The position numbers and the translations under genes were made by a program. Of a DNA stretch of 23,331 nucleotides, positions 1 to 7,797 are shown piece by piece; position 1 is the stretch's first letter, and every line of letters starts with the position of its first letter. The notes beneath the pieces are model-generated. The model searched no databases. It was not told the origin of the DNA and saw nothing but the letters and a program-made list of their open reading frames with translations. Origin of the DNA: an uncultured bacterium (lineage in GTDB: Bacteria > Actinomycetota > Coriobacteriia > Coriobacteriales > Coriobacteriaceae); assembly GCA_905214425.1 (NCBI GenBank), contig CAJMLY010000030.1, positions 1 to 23,331 on the forward strand, read 5' to 3'.

Positions 1-191
1 TCTACAACACGTATGCACGCATCGTAATAACTTCGTAATGGCTCCACAACTAAGTAGAACTTGTTACATTTGAAATGTAAAACAAAGCCGTTCCCTGATG
101 CCCAAGATCGCCTTGAAATGAGAAGGCATAGACCTTGGGGTCATGCCTTCGAAATTGAAAGGCGAGGTTGGGCATCAGGGGGCGGCGACTT
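1..191. other. Intergenic region downstream of map
   Basis: No gene is visible in these 191 bases. The first 60 bases are fairly AT-rich and would lie upstream of whatever follows map on the minus strand; infA is the usual neighbour, but it is outside the window. The rest is occupied by the large palindrome described separately. The open frames crossing it come from the palindrome and have no family resemblance that I recognise. Confidence 0.7.
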
Positions 192-200
192 TTACATTTC
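72..200. repeat. 129-nt long imperfect palindrome (MITE-like or large hairpin)
   Basis: The two halves pair almost throughout. The arms are GAAATGTAAAA (72-82) with 190-200, GCCG (87-90) with 183-186, CCCTGATGCCCAA (93-105) with 168-180, TCGCCTT (108-114) with 159-165, GAAGGCAT (122-129) with 143-150, and GACC (131-134) with 139-142 around a TTGG loop. The octamer TTACATTT occurs at 64-71 and again at 192-199, which could be a target-site duplication or simply part of the palindrome. The right edge supplies the stop codon of map. On the minus strand the hairpin is followed by a T-rich stretch, so it may also end the operon transcript. Mobility is inferred; only the structure is seen. Confidence 0.85.
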
Positions 201-980
201 TCCGCCTTGGAGCGAACACCAAGCACCTTGGGCATCCGTGGTGAGAATCACCGGACCGTCATTGGTAATGGCGACGGTGTTCTCATAGTGCGCGGCGGGC
301 AGGTGGTCGTTGGTCGTAACAATCCAACCGTCGGAGCCCGTGCTTACATGGTTGGAACCCATCGTAACCATCGGCTCGATGGCAATGACCATGCCGGCCT
401 GGAGGCGAACGCCCCTCCCCTTCTTTCCATAGTTAGGAACGTTGGGGTCCTCGTGCATCACGCGGCCAATGCCATGGCCAACATAATCACGAAGCACGCC
501 GTAACCGTGAGACTCGGCGAGGGACTGAACGGCATAACCGACGTCCCCGATATGGTTACCGGGAACAGCCTGCTCGATGGCAGCCTTAAGGCAATCGCGC
601 GTGACCTCACACAAAGCCTTGGCTTCGGGCGTGGGGGTGCCGACGAAAAACGTCCATGCGTTATCGCCGACCCAACCGTCGACAACGGCTCCCGTATCGA
701 TGGAGATGATATCGCCATCGCGCAGGATCATGTCAGGGTTGGGAATACCGTGGACCACGGCATCGTTGATCGATGCGCAAATGGTCCCCGGGAACCCGCC
801 GTAACCCTTAAAGGCAGGGGTGCCGCCATGCATGCGGATAATCTGCTCCGCGAGCTGATCGAGCTCAAAAGTCGAAACGCCGGGGCGCACCATGGCTCCA
901 ACGTGGCGGAGCGCCATCTTAGATAGCGCTCCTGCCTTCTTCATCTGCTCGATTTGCGTTGCAGACTTAATCTTGATCAT
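192..980 (-). CDS. map: Type I methionyl aminopeptidase
   Basis: Removes the initiator methionine from nascent proteins in the cytoplasm, using a dinuclear metal site. The 262-residue product has the family layout: metal-ligand stretches around DTGAVVDGWVGDNA (Asp ligands), the YVGHGIG histidine motif near residue 170, and IAIEPMVTMGS with the catalytic Glu. The ATG overlaps the adk TGA as ATGA (977-980), indicating translational coupling. After the usual family end at GPVILT the protein carries 15 extra residues, and its last codons and TAA stop lie in the outer arm of the palindrome at 72-200. The tail may therefore have been rewritten by insertion of that element. Confidence 0.97.
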   Translation of the reverse strand: MIKIKSATQIEQMKKAGALSKMALRHVGAMVRPGVSTFELDQLAEQIIRMHGGTPAFKGYGGFPGTICASINDAVVHGIPNPDMILRDGDIISIDTGAVVDGWVGDNAWTFFVGTPTPEAKALCEVTRDCLKAAIEQAVPGNHIGDVGYAVQSLAESHGYGVLRDYVGHGIGRVMHEDPNVPNYGKKGRGVRLQAGMVIAIEPMVTMGSNHVSTGSDGWIVTTNDHLPAAHYENTVAITNDGPVILTTDAQGAWCSLQGGEM

Positions 981-1603
981 AGACCGAGAGCCTCTTTGAC
1001 ATCCCCGTACACGGTCTCGCGAGCCTGGTCACCGTTGACCGACTTGAGCAGACCCTGGCCACGATAGTAGTCGACGAGCGGGCTCGTGGACTTCTCGTAG
1101 ACGTCGAGACGGTTCTTGATGGTCTCGGGCTTGTCGTCGTCGCGCTGATACATCTCGCCACCGCACTTGGGGCAGGTGGCATCGGCAGCAGTGCCGGTGT
1201 AACCGCAGGCGCGGCAGGTGCGACGCGAAGACAGACGATCGATAATGACCTCGGGGGCCACATCGACCAGAAGGGCGCAATCGATCTCGCGACCCATGGC
1301 GGAGAGCTCGGAATCGAGCGTCACAGCCTGGGCGGTGTTGCGCGGGAAGCCGTCGAGGATGAAGCCCTGCTGGGCGTCATCGGCGGCAAGGCGCTCCTTG
1401 ACAAGGTCGATCACGAGCTGGTCGGGAACGAGCTCGCCAGCGTCCATGTACTTCTTAGCCTGAATACCAAGCTCGGTGCCACCCTTGACGGCAGCACGCA
1501 GCAGGTCGCCCGTGGAAATATGGGCGACGCCAAACTCGGCGACGAGCTCCTGTGCGACGGTGCCCTTACCGGCACCCGGAGCTCCGAGCAATACGAGGTT
1601 CAT
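977..1603 (-). CDS. adk: Adenylate kinase
   Basis: Catalyses ATP + AMP to 2 ADP in the cytoplasm. The N-terminus MNLVLLGAPGAGKGT contains the P-loop, DGFPRN is the conserved AMP-site motif, and the LID carries a four-cysteine zinc-finger (CRACGY, then CPKCGG), as in Gram-positive type enzymes. I chose ATG at 1603 because AGGAGG (complement of 1611-1616) sits 7 nt upstream. The in-frame TTG two codons earlier would leave only one base between it and the Shine-Dalgarno sequence. The product is 208 residues. It follows secY by 18 nt and overlaps map by 4 nt, the usual secY-adk-map order. Confidence 0.97.
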   Translation of the reverse strand: MNLVLLGAPGAGKGTVAQELVAEFGVAHISTGDLLRAAVKGGTELGIQAKKYMDAGELVPDQLVIDLVKERLAADDAQQGFILDGFPRNTAQAVTLDSELSAMGREIDCALLVDVAPEVIIDRLSSRRTCRACGYTGTAADATCPKCGGEMYQRDDDKPETIKNRLDVYEKSTSPLVDYYRGQGLLKSVNGDQARETVYGDVKEALGL

Positions 1604-1621
1604 GAGCAATCCTCCTCTAGC

Positions 1622-2908
1622 CTATTTAAAGAATCCATCGTAATCATACATCTTGATCTGGCCTTCGAGCTTATCGACCGTGTCGAGCACGACGCCGACC
1701 ATGATGAGGATGGACGTGCCGCCAAATGCCTGAATCAGATGGTTACCCGTGAAGGAGAAGATGATCGAAGGCACGATGGCGATGAGCGCCAAAAAGACAG
1801 CGCTAGGAAGCGTGATCTTGTTGAGCGCGTTCTTGATGTAGGCCGCGGTAGCCCTACCCGGACGCACGCCCGGAATAAAGCCGCCCTGCTTCTTAAGGTT
1901 ATCGGCCGTGTCATCGGGGTTGAACACCATGGAGGTGTAGAAGTACGCGAAGAACACGATGAGGACAACGTTAAGCACCCAGTTGAGCCAACCGGTCGAA
2001 AGCGCGGAGGCAACTGCCTGAATCCAGCCGATGCCGGGGAAGAACACGGCAATCTGAGCGGGGAAGTACAGCAGCGCCGAAGCGAAGATGATCGGCACGA
2101 CACCCGCGGTGTTGACCTTGATGGGCAGGTAGGTGGTCTGGCCACCCATCATGCGACGGCCCACGACGCGTTTGGCGTAGGAGACCGGGATGCGGCGCTG
2201 GCCGCGCTCAAGGAAAACAATCAGCGGGATAACCAGCAAAATGATGGAGCAGATAATCACCATGGTGATGATGCCACCGGCATTGCCCTCGGTGCTGGAG
2301 AAGATAGCCTGCGGCAGGCCGGCCATGATGTTCGCGAAGATGATCAGCGACATGCCATTGCCGATACCGCGCTGGGTGATGAGCTCACCAATCCACATGA
2401 TCAGCATGGCGCCCGCAGTGAGCGTGCCGACGATCATGAGGTCGAAGATGATCTCGGGAGCGCCGGCGCCATTGAAGCTGATGCCGAAGCTCTTAAAGAG
2501 GAAGAGGTAACCCACGGAGTTGAGGATTGCCAGAGCAAGGGTGAGGTAACGCGAATACTGCGTGATCTTGGTCTGACCGACCTCGCCCTCGCGGGCAAGC
2601 TCATGCAGGGAAGGCACAACGGCCTGGAGCATCTGGAGGATGATCGAGCTGGTGATGTAAGGCATGATGCCCAGCGAAAACACCGACACATAGCTCAACG
2701 CGCCGCCAGAGAAAAGATTCAGGAGGGCCATAGCACCTGCGGCGACCGAATTGTTATCGGTCGAGAAAAGGCCCAGCATCCCCTGGAAGGGAATGCCGGG
2801 CACAGGAACGTGCGCACCAATGCGGTACACGACGAGCATAGCTATGGTAAAAAGAATCTTTTCGCGCAATTCTTTGATGCGGAAAGCATTCTTAAGACCA
2901 TTTAGCAC
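1622..2908 (-). CDS. secY: Preprotein translocase subunit SecY
   Basis: Forms the channel of the SecYEG translocon in the cytoplasmic membrane. The 428-residue protein has the family pattern of ten hydrophobic segments. It begins LNGLKNAFRIKELREKI, and the plug and loop region GAHVPVPGI is clear. The start is GTG at 2908, since its frame gives the expected N-terminus. It overlaps the end of rplO by 7 nt (GTGCTAA), so the two are probably coupled. It lies between rplO and adk, as in most spc operons. Confidence 0.97.
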   Translation of the reverse strand: MLNGLKNAFRIKELREKILFTIAMLVVYRIGAHVPVPGIPFQGMLGLFSTDNNSVAAGAMALLNLFSGGALSYVSVFSLGIMPYITSSIILQMLQAVVPSLHELAREGEVGQTKITQYSRYLTLALAILNSVGYLFLFKSFGISFNGAGAPEIIFDLMIVGTLTAGAMLIMWIGELITQRGIGNGMSLIIFANIMAGLPQAIFSSTEGNAGGIITMVIICSIILLVIPLIVFLERGQRRIPVSYAKRVVGRRMMGGQTTYLPIKVNTAGVVPIIFASALLYFPAQIAVFFPGIGWIQAVASALSTGWLNWVLNVVLIVFFAYFYTSMVFNPDDTADNLKKQGGFIPGVRPGRATAAYIKNALNKITLPSAVFLALIAIVPSIIFSFTGNHLIQAFGGTSILIMVGVVLDTVDKLEGQIKMYDYDGFFK

Positions 2909-3351
2909 GGCAGCTCGACCTTTCCGCCGGCGGCCTCGATCTTGGCCTGCGCAGAAGCGCTGACCTTGTCGACCTTGACCGTGAACTTCTTGGTGAGCTC
3001 ACCATTGCCGAGCACCTTGACGGGCTCGAACTCGCTCTTGGTGATGCGAGCGGCCTTAAGAGCGGCACCGTCGATCACAGCGCCGTCCTCGAACTTACGC
3101 TCGAGACGCTCAACGTTAACGGCGGTGTACTCGATACGACGGGGGTTGCGGAAGCCCGGAAGCTTGGGCAGGCGCATAGCCAGCGGAGTCTGGCCACCCT
3201 CGAAGCCGGCACCCTTGGTGCCGCCAGAGCGGGAACCCTGGCCCTTCTGGCCGCGGCCAGAAGTGGTGCCGTGACCCGAAGAATTGCCACGGCCGACGCG
3301 CTTGCGGTTCTTGGTGGAACCGGGCGCGGGAGTAAGATCGTGAAGCTGCAT
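2902..3351 (-). CDS. rplO: 50S ribosomal protein L15
   Basis: Large-subunit assembly protein that binds 23S rRNA. The N-terminus MQLHDLTPAPGSTKNRKRVG and the Gly/Arg-rich stretch RGNSSGHGTTSGRGQKGQGS are diagnostic of L15. The length of 149 residues is normal. The start is preceded by GAGGAG inside the end of rpmD, with only 3 nt between the genes. The stop overlaps the secY GTG. Confidence 0.98.
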   Translation of the reverse strand: MQLHDLTPAPGSTKNRKRVGRGNSSGHGTTSGRGQKGQGSRSGGTKGAGFEGGQTPLAMRLPKLPGFRNPRRIEYTAVNVERLERKFEDGAVIDGAALKAARITKSEFEPVKVLGNGELTKKFTVKVDKVSASAQAKIEAAGGKVELPC

Positions 3352-3354
3352 TTG

Positions 3355-3537
3355 CTACTCCTCTACAATCTCGACAAGGTGCTTGACCTTGAAGATCATG
3401 CCGCGGACGGACTCGTTGTCAGCAATCTCGCGAACCTCGCGGATCCTGTGGAGACCGAGGGCACGGACAGTACGGACCTGGTCCTGCTTGCAACCGTTGG
3501 TGCTGCGGACCTGCTTGATCTTGATGGTGTCAGCCAT
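3355..3537 (-). CDS. rpmD: 50S ribosomal protein L30
   Basis: Small large-subunit protein of 60 residues, the usual bacterial length. IKIKQVRSTNGCKQDQVRTV followed by LGLHRI is the family signature. The ATG is 2 nt after the rpsE stop (TAAGCATG), so translation is likely coupled. L30 is missing from some bacteria but present here in its usual place between rpsE and rplO. Confidence 0.97.
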   Translation of the reverse strand: MADTIKIKQVRSTNGCKQDQVRTVRALGLHRIREVREIADNESVRGMIFKVKHLVEIVEE

Positions 3538-3539
3538 GC

Positions 3540-4064
3540 TTAGTTCTCCTTACCGACGAACATCTCGGAGACCGTCAGGCCACGGCGAGCCGCGACGTCC
3601 TCAGGGCTGGAGAGCTCCTTGAGGCCCTCGACGGCAGCCTTGATGATGTTGAGGCCGTTGTCGGTACCGAGGGACTTGGACAGGACGTTCTTGATGCCAG
3701 CAAGCTCAAAGAGGGGACGCACAGCGCCGCCGGCGATAACGCCGGTACCCTCGACAGCGGGCTTGATGATGATGCGGCCGGCACCAAAGTGGCCGAGAAC
3801 CTCGTGCGGGATGGTGCCCTGCTCGGTCACCGGCACGTGGAACATGTTCTTCTTGGCATCGAGAGACGCCTTGGAGATGGCCATGGGCACCTCAGCGGAC
3901 TTGCCCATGCCAACGCCGACGTTGCCCTTGCCGTCGCCAACGACGACGAGAGCGACGAGGCTCATGCGACGACCACCCTTGACGGTCTTCGACACGCGGT
4001 TGATGTAAACGACGCGCTCCTCGAACTCGGAGGCCTCGCGCTGCTGCTTCTGATTACGAGCCAT
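3540..4064 (-). CDS. rpsE: 30S ribosomal protein S5
   Basis: Small-subunit protein involved in decoding accuracy and mRNA entry. It is 174 residues, with the dsRBD-like N-terminal domain ERVVYINRVSKTVKGGRRMS and the GDGKGNVGVGMGKSAEVP motif. The Shine-Dalgarno AGGAGG overlaps the rplR stop (TAGGAGG), and the start ATG is at 4064. Its neighbours are in canonical spc order. Confidence 0.98.
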   Translation of the reverse strand: MARNQKQQREASEFEERVVYINRVSKTVKGGRRMSLVALVVVGDGKGNVGVGMGKSAEVPMAISKASLDAKKNMFHVPVTEQGTIPHEVLGHFGAGRIIIKPAVEGTGVIAGGAVRPLFELAGIKNVLSKSLGTDNGLNIIKAAVEGLKELSSPEDVAARRGLTVSEMFVGKEN

Positions 4065-4078
4065 GTGCTACATACCTC

Positions 4079-4447
4079 CTAGAACTCGAGACCGGCGGCA
4101 CGAGCACCGTCGGCGAGGGCCTTGACGCGGCCATGGTAGATACGGCCACCGCGATCGAAGGCGACCTTGGTGATGCCGGCCTCGATGGCGCGCTTGCCAA
4201 CGAGCTGACCGACCTTCTCCGCAGCCTCCTTGTTCGAGGTGTGGGTGCCCTTGAACTCGGCCTCGAGGGTCGAGGCAGAGACGAGCGTCAGGCTGGAGCC
4301 CTTGCTGTCGTCGATGATCTGGGCATAGATGTTGGCGTTAGTACGGGTCACGCGAAGACGCGGACGCTCGGAGGTACCCGAGACCTTGCCGCGAACACGA
4401 CGCTGACGACGCTTGAGGCCTTCCAGCTTCGCCTTATGCTTGTTCAT
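4079..4447 (-). CDS. rplR: 50S ribosomal protein L18
   Basis: Binds 5S rRNA together with L5. The 122-residue product has the L18 signature RPRLRVTRTNANIYAQIIDD and the C-terminal FDRGGRIYHGRVKALADGAR. AGGAG lies 7 nt before the ATG. It is separated from rplF by a 75-nt gap containing a short stem-loop. Confidence 0.98.
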   Translation of the reverse strand: MNKHKAKLEGLKRRQRRVRGKVSGTSERPRLRVTRTNANIYAQIIDDSKGSSLTLVSASTLEAEFKGTHTSNKEAAEKVGQLVGKRAIEAGITKVAFDRGGRIYHGRVKALADGARAAGLEF

Positions 4448-4475
4448 ACGTAAACTCCTAAAAAGGTTGATCTTG

Positions 4476-4497
4476 CCAGCACCTGACGGGGTGCTGG
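4476..4497 (-). other. Stem-loop in the rplF-rplR gap
   Basis: A perfect 8-bp stem CCAGCACC (4476-4483) with GGTGCTGG (4490-4497) encloses a 6-nt loop in the 75-nt gap between rplF and rplR. No T-run follows on the minus strand, so it is more likely an mRNA processing or stabilising hairpin than a terminator. Function is inferred from position only. Confidence 0.6.
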
Positions 4498-4522
4498 TCT
4501 TATGCGAGTGAGTCGGTTACGA

Positions 4523-5059
4523 CTACTTGGCGGCCTTACCCAGCTTGCGGCGGATGTGCTCGCCAACGTAGTGGATACCCTTGCCCTTGTAAGGCTCGGG
4601 AGGACGATGGCCGCGGATCTCAGCGGCGATCTGACCGACCTGCTGCTTGTTGATACCCTTGACGTTCACGTGGGTGTTGTCGGGAACCTCGAAGGTGATG
4701 CCCTCGGGAGCCTCGACGATCACGGGGTGCGAGAAGCCCAGGGAGAACTCGAGGTTCTTGCCCTTCTGCTGCACGCGGTAACCGACGCCGGCGAGCTCGA
4801 GCTTCTTCTCGAAGCCCTCGGAAACGCCAACAACCATGTTGTGGATGAGGGCGCGGGTGAGGCCGTGGCGGGCACGGGTCTCACGCTCGTCGTCGGGACG
4901 GGAAACGGTGAGGACGTTGTCCTCGACGTTGATAGCGAGCTTCTCAAAGACATCGAGCTCGAGCTGGCCCTTGGGGCCCTTGACGACAACGTTGTTGCCG
5001 TTGACTGCCACTTCGACTCCGGCGGGAATCTGGACAGGCTTATTACCGATACGAGACAC
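4523..5059 (-). CDS. rplF: 50S ribosomal protein L6
   Basis: Large-subunit protein near the factor-binding site. It is 178 residues with the expected two-fold repeat and the C-terminal RPPEPYKGKGIHYVGE motif. The start is GTG at 5059 (SRIGNKPVQIPAGVEV follows), with AAAGGAGA upstream. It lies 33 nt downstream of rpsH. Confidence 0.98.
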   Translation of the reverse strand: MSRIGNKPVQIPAGVEVAVNGNNVVVKGPKGQLELDVFEKLAINVEDNVLTVSRPDDERETRARHGLTRALIHNMVVGVSEGFEKKLELAGVGYRVQQKGKNLEFSLGFSHPVIVEAPEGITFEVPDNTHVNVKGINKQQVGQIAAEIRGHRPPEPYKGKGIHYVGEHIRRKLGKAAK

Positions 5060-5092
5060 GGTGATCTCCTTTCCTTCTACCTACCGAGCGAA

Positions 5093-5491
5093 TTACCAGA
5101 CGTAAGCGATGATCTCGCCGCCGACGTTGTGCTTGCGAGCATCGCGGTCGGTCATGACGCCATGGCTGGTGGAAATAATGGCGGTACCAAGGCCACCGCG
5201 GACGCGGGGCATGTCGGCAACGCCGGTGTACTTACGCAGGCCCGGCTTGGAAATGCGGCGGATGCCGTTGATGACCTTAGCCTTCTTGGGACCATACTTA
5301 AGCGTGATGTGCAGAGTCTTCTGGGGAACGGTGTCCTCGACATCGTAGCCCTCGATGTAGCCCTCCTCGTGCAGAACACGAGCGATCTCGACGAGCTTCT
5401 TGCTGCTCGGCATGGAGACCGTGGCCTTGTTCACAGAGTTAGCGTTACGGATGCGCGTAAGCATATCTGCGATCGGGTCTGTAAGGTTCAT
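5093..5491 (-). CDS. rpsH: 30S ribosomal protein S8
   Basis: Primary 16S rRNA-binding protein; in E. coli it also represses spc operon translation. The 132-residue protein starts MNLTDPIADMLTRIRNAN and ends with the conserved GVMTDRDARKHNVGGEIIAYVW. AAGGAG precedes the ATG. The gap to rpsN upstream is unusually long for this operon (119 nt). Whether S8 autoregulates this operon cannot be read from the sequence. Confidence 0.98.
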   Translation of the reverse strand: MNLTDPIADMLTRIRNANSVNKATVSMPSSKKLVEIARVLHEEGYIEGYDVEDTVPQKTLHITLKYGPKKAKVINGIRRISKPGLRKYTGVADMPRVRGGLGTAIISTSHGVMTDRDARKHNVGGEIIAYVW

Positions 5492-5610
5492 ACAGATTCT
5501 CCTTCGTTCTTGATGAACACGTGCTCTTGGTTCTTCGCCGCCCTTAACGGCAAAGCCTTTTTAGCGCGTTTTCCCTGTTCCAAACTGATGCTTGAAACGC
5601 TGGTAGTGAC

Positions 5611-5796
5611 TTACCAGCTGGCCTTCTTAACGCCGGGAAGCTCGCCCTTGAGTGCAAGCTCGCGGAAGCAGACACGGCACAGGCCGAACTTGCGGTACAC
5701 AGAGTGCGGACGGCCGCAGCGCTGGCAGCGCGTGTACTCACGAGTAGAGAACTTCTGCTTGCGATTGCACTTGACGATCATCGATGTCTTAGCCAC
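5611..5796 (-). CDS. rpsN: 30S ribosomal protein S14 type Z
   Basis: Short zinc-binding S14 of 61 residues. Four cysteines form two CxxC pairs (CQRCGRPHSVYRKFGLCRVC), characteristic of the zinc-ribbon form found in many Gram-positives; the long zinc-free form is about 100 residues. The start is GTG at 5796, six bases after AGGAGG; translation gives AKTSMIVKCNRKQKFSTREY next. Isolated zinc-free paralogues elsewhere are often Zur-controlled, but none is in this window. Confidence 0.98.
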   Translation of the reverse strand: MAKTSMIVKCNRKQKFSTREYTRCQRCGRPHSVYRKFGLCRVCFRELALKGELPGVKKASW

Positions 5797-5830
5797 TTAT
5801 ATCCTCCTCACATAGAGTATTGTTCGCCCC

Positions 5831-5860
5831 AAGCGCCGCCCCCTTGTGGGAACGGCGCTT
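5831..5860 (-). other. Stem-loop in the rplE-rpsN gap
   Basis: AAGCGCCG (5831-5838) pairs perfectly with CGGCGCTT (5853-5860) around a 14-nt loop, between the rplE stop and the rpsN start. There is no T-run on the minus strand. It is likely an intercistronic mRNA hairpin; the role is not known. Confidence 0.6.
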
Positions 5861-5875
5861 ATAGGGCAGGTGAAC

Positions 5876-6433
5876 CTATTTCTTGAACGGGAAACCGAAG
5901 GCGTCCAGAAGGGCCTTGGCCTCCTCATCGGTATTGGCGGTGGTCACGAAAGTGATGTCCATACCGCGCTGGTGATCGACGGAGTCGAAGTCGATCTCGG
6001 GGAAGATGAGCTGCTCGGTGACGCCCATGGAGAAGTTACCACGGCCGTCGAAGCTCTTGGCGGAGATGCCGCGGAAGTCGCGGATACGGGGGATCGCGAC
6101 GGAGGTCAGACGATCGAAGAACTCCCACATACGGTCGCCACGCAGGGTAACCTTGCAGCCGATCGGCATACCAGCGCGCAGGCGGAAGGTAGCGATGGAC
6201 TTGCGGGCACGGGTGATCATCGGCTGCTGGCCGGTGATGGCGCGCAGGTCGCGCACGGCACCGTCGATGGCCTTGGAATCGGTAGCGGCCTCGCCGACAC
6301 CCATGTTCACGACAATCTTCTCAAACTTGGGGATCATCATGACGTTCTCGTACTGGAACTTGTCCTGAAGCTGCTGCTTGACCTCGTTGTTGTACTTGGT
6401 CTTCAGACGCGGCACATACTTCTCTTCTGCCAT
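5876..6433 (-). CDS. rplE: 50S ribosomal protein L5
   Basis: Binds 5S rRNA and forms part of the central protuberance. The 185-residue product has the family motifs VVNMGVGEA near residue 44, ITGQQPMITRARKSIATFR, and FPEIDFDSVDHQRGMDITFVT. AAGAAGGAG precedes the ATG. It is the first gene of the ribosomal run here, with no rplX upstream. The next gene on the same strand is xdhC, over 300 bases away, which is an unusual break in an otherwise near-universal cluster. Confidence 0.98.
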   Translation of the reverse strand: MAEEKYVPRLKTKYNNEVKQQLQDKFQYENVMMIPKFEKIVVNMGVGEAATDSKAIDGAVRDLRAITGQQPMITRARKSIATFRLRAGMPIGCKVTLRGDRMWEFFDRLTSVAIPRIRDFRGISAKSFDGRGNFSMGVTEQLIFPEIDFDSVDHQRGMDITFVTTANTDEEAKALLDAFGFPFKK

Positions 6434-6661
6434 TGTTCACTCCTTCTTGGGGTTTTAAGCACGGGGCGTGGCCACGATGGGTTGTCCTCGTGCCTCCTGG
6501 CTGCATCCGCGCCGCTCATGGCATTTTGCGGTTTGGACTCGACACAGCAGGAGCCGACAAAACAATCGGTACTATACGCGCATCGGGAGTGTATTTCCAG
6601 AAAAACCTCGTCTGCCTGCACAACTCCACAACTCCCCCGCACAAATGGGTCCCAAAAAGCT
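6434..6661 (-). promoter_or_regulatory. Leader and candidate promoter of the rplE operon
   Basis: On the minus strand TGGAAA (complement of 6594-6599) and TATAGT (complement of 6571-6576) are 17 bp apart, a plausible sigma-70 type promoter. This would give an untranslated leader of roughly 130 nt. The leader can fold: GCACG and CGTGC ends enclose CGTGGCCACG just before the Shine-Dalgarno sequence. Such an element is needed because the ribosomal genes normally upstream are absent. The promoter call is by eye and the exact start site is unknown. Confidence 0.5.
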
Positions 6662-6726
6662 GTTGCGGTGAAATAGGGACTGTTTGGCGGCCTAACAGGC
6701 TTAAACAATCCGTATTTCACCCCAAC
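6662..6726. repeat. Palindromic repeat, copy A
   Basis: The arms GTTGCGGTGAAATAGGGACT (6662-6681) and the complement of 6707-6726 match with few mismatches, and TGTTT continues the stem. It is a diverged copy of the palindrome at 9445-9513, sharing GGTGAAATA-GGA-TGTTT in both arms. It lies 18 nt past the xdhC stop, so it could end that transcript before the rplE promoter. A REP- or MITE-like family is inferred from the two copies. Confidence 0.85.
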
Positions 6727-6744
6727 TTATTGGTGGGGATGCGA

Positions 6745-7788
6745 TTAGCGCTTGCGGGGGACGAGTTTGGTGCGGCGCAGGTGGATCATCTCGGCGGCGA
6801 TGGAGATGGCGATCTCCTCGGGGTCCTCGGCCTCGATGGCAACGCCGATCGGAAGGTGCAGCTCGTCGATCTGGTCCTGCGTAAAGCCTTCCTGCTCCAG
6901 GCGGGCGCGCACAAAGGCCGTCTTGCGGCGCGAACCCAGACAGCCCAGGTAGGCAGGCTTGGCACGCATGGCCTGAATCACCACGTCGATATCGGACTTG
7001 TGACCCGCCGTGGCGACGACCACCAGGTCGCGCGGGCCGATGGGGCACTGCTTGCTCAGGTTCTTGTAGTCGACCAGACGACGGTCGTAGACACTGGGCA
7101 CCCATTCGGGCGTCAGCGTGCCGGGGCGGTCGTCGCACGCCACGACGGCAAAGCCCGCCGCCGTGAGCACCCGCGCCGTCGCGGCGCCCACGTGGCCGCA
7201 GCCAAAGATGTAGGTCAGGCCCTCGGGGCAGAGCGTCTCGATGTGCGCCGCGGGAATCTCAGAGGCCGCGTTGGTGTAGGTGACCTTACTCCCCTCCTCC
7301 ACCAGCGAAAGCCCGGGGCAGCCGGCAATGGTATGGCGCGATGCCTCGCCATGGTACTCGGCCACATCGCCCTCGAGCGCGCTCGCGATAAACGGCTCAA
7401 AGTCGATGACGAAGTCGCCGATACGTCGAGACGTCAAGACGTCGGCAATTTCCTGGAACAACGGTGCCTGGATCGCATCCAGATGCAGATAGCATAGGCA
7501 GATGGCTCCGCCGCAGATCATACCGGTATCGGAGTTCTCGCCGCCCATGGTGTAGCGGACCAGACGCGACTGTCCCGCGCTCAGGAGCTCTCGCGCCTCG
7601 TCCAGCGCAAAAAGCTCAATCTTGCCGCCGCCGATGGTGCCCGCCTGGCTACCGTCGGCAAAGACGGCCATCCAGGCGCCCACGCCGCGCGGCGACGACC
7701 CCGCCGTGCCGGCCACGACCACGAGCTCGCACGTCTCGCCAGCACGCAGGGCGACAAGCGCCGCATTCACAACATCGAGCTTTTCCAT
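6745..7788 (-). CDS. xdhC: XdhC/CoxI family molybdenum hydroxylase maturation protein
   Basis: XdhC-type proteins bind the molybdenum cofactor, favour its sulfuration and insert it into xanthine dehydrogenase-like enzymes in the cytoplasm. The 347-residue protein has the N-terminal XdhC_CoxI domain (GSSPRGVGAWM at 30-40, GTIGGGKIE at 50-58, GMICGGAI at 89-96). A C-terminal Rossmann domain follows with GCGHVG at 196-201 and LGSRRKT near 265. The ATG at 7788 follows AGAAGG and is 9 nt after the yqeB stop, so the two form an operon. The client hydroxylase is not in the window. The subfamily (selenium-dependent system) is inferred from the yqeB and yqeC neighbours. Confidence 0.9.
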   Translation of the reverse strand: MEKLDVVNAALVALRAGETCELVVVAGTAGSSPRGVGAWMAVFADGSQAGTIGGGKIELFALDEARELLSAGQSRLVRYTMGGENSDTGMICGGAICLCYLHLDAIQAPLFQEIADVLTSRRIGDFVIDFEPFIASALEGDVAEYHGEASRHTIAGCPGLSLVEEGSKVTYTNAASEIPAAHIETLCPEGLTYIFGCGHVGAATARVLTAAGFAVVACDDRPGTLTPEWVPSVYDRRLVDYKNLSKQCPIGPRDLVVVATAGHKSDIDVVIQAMRAKPAYLGCLGSRRKTAFVRARLEQEGFTQDQIDELHLPIGVAIEAEDPEEIAISIAAEMIHLRRTKLVPRKR

Positions 7789-7797
7789 TGCCGCCTT

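Noticed and set aside
1520..2905. 461-codon plus-strand frame opposite secY
   Set aside because: SecY on the minus strand is unambiguous. The antisense product is His/Asp-rich low-complexity sequence.
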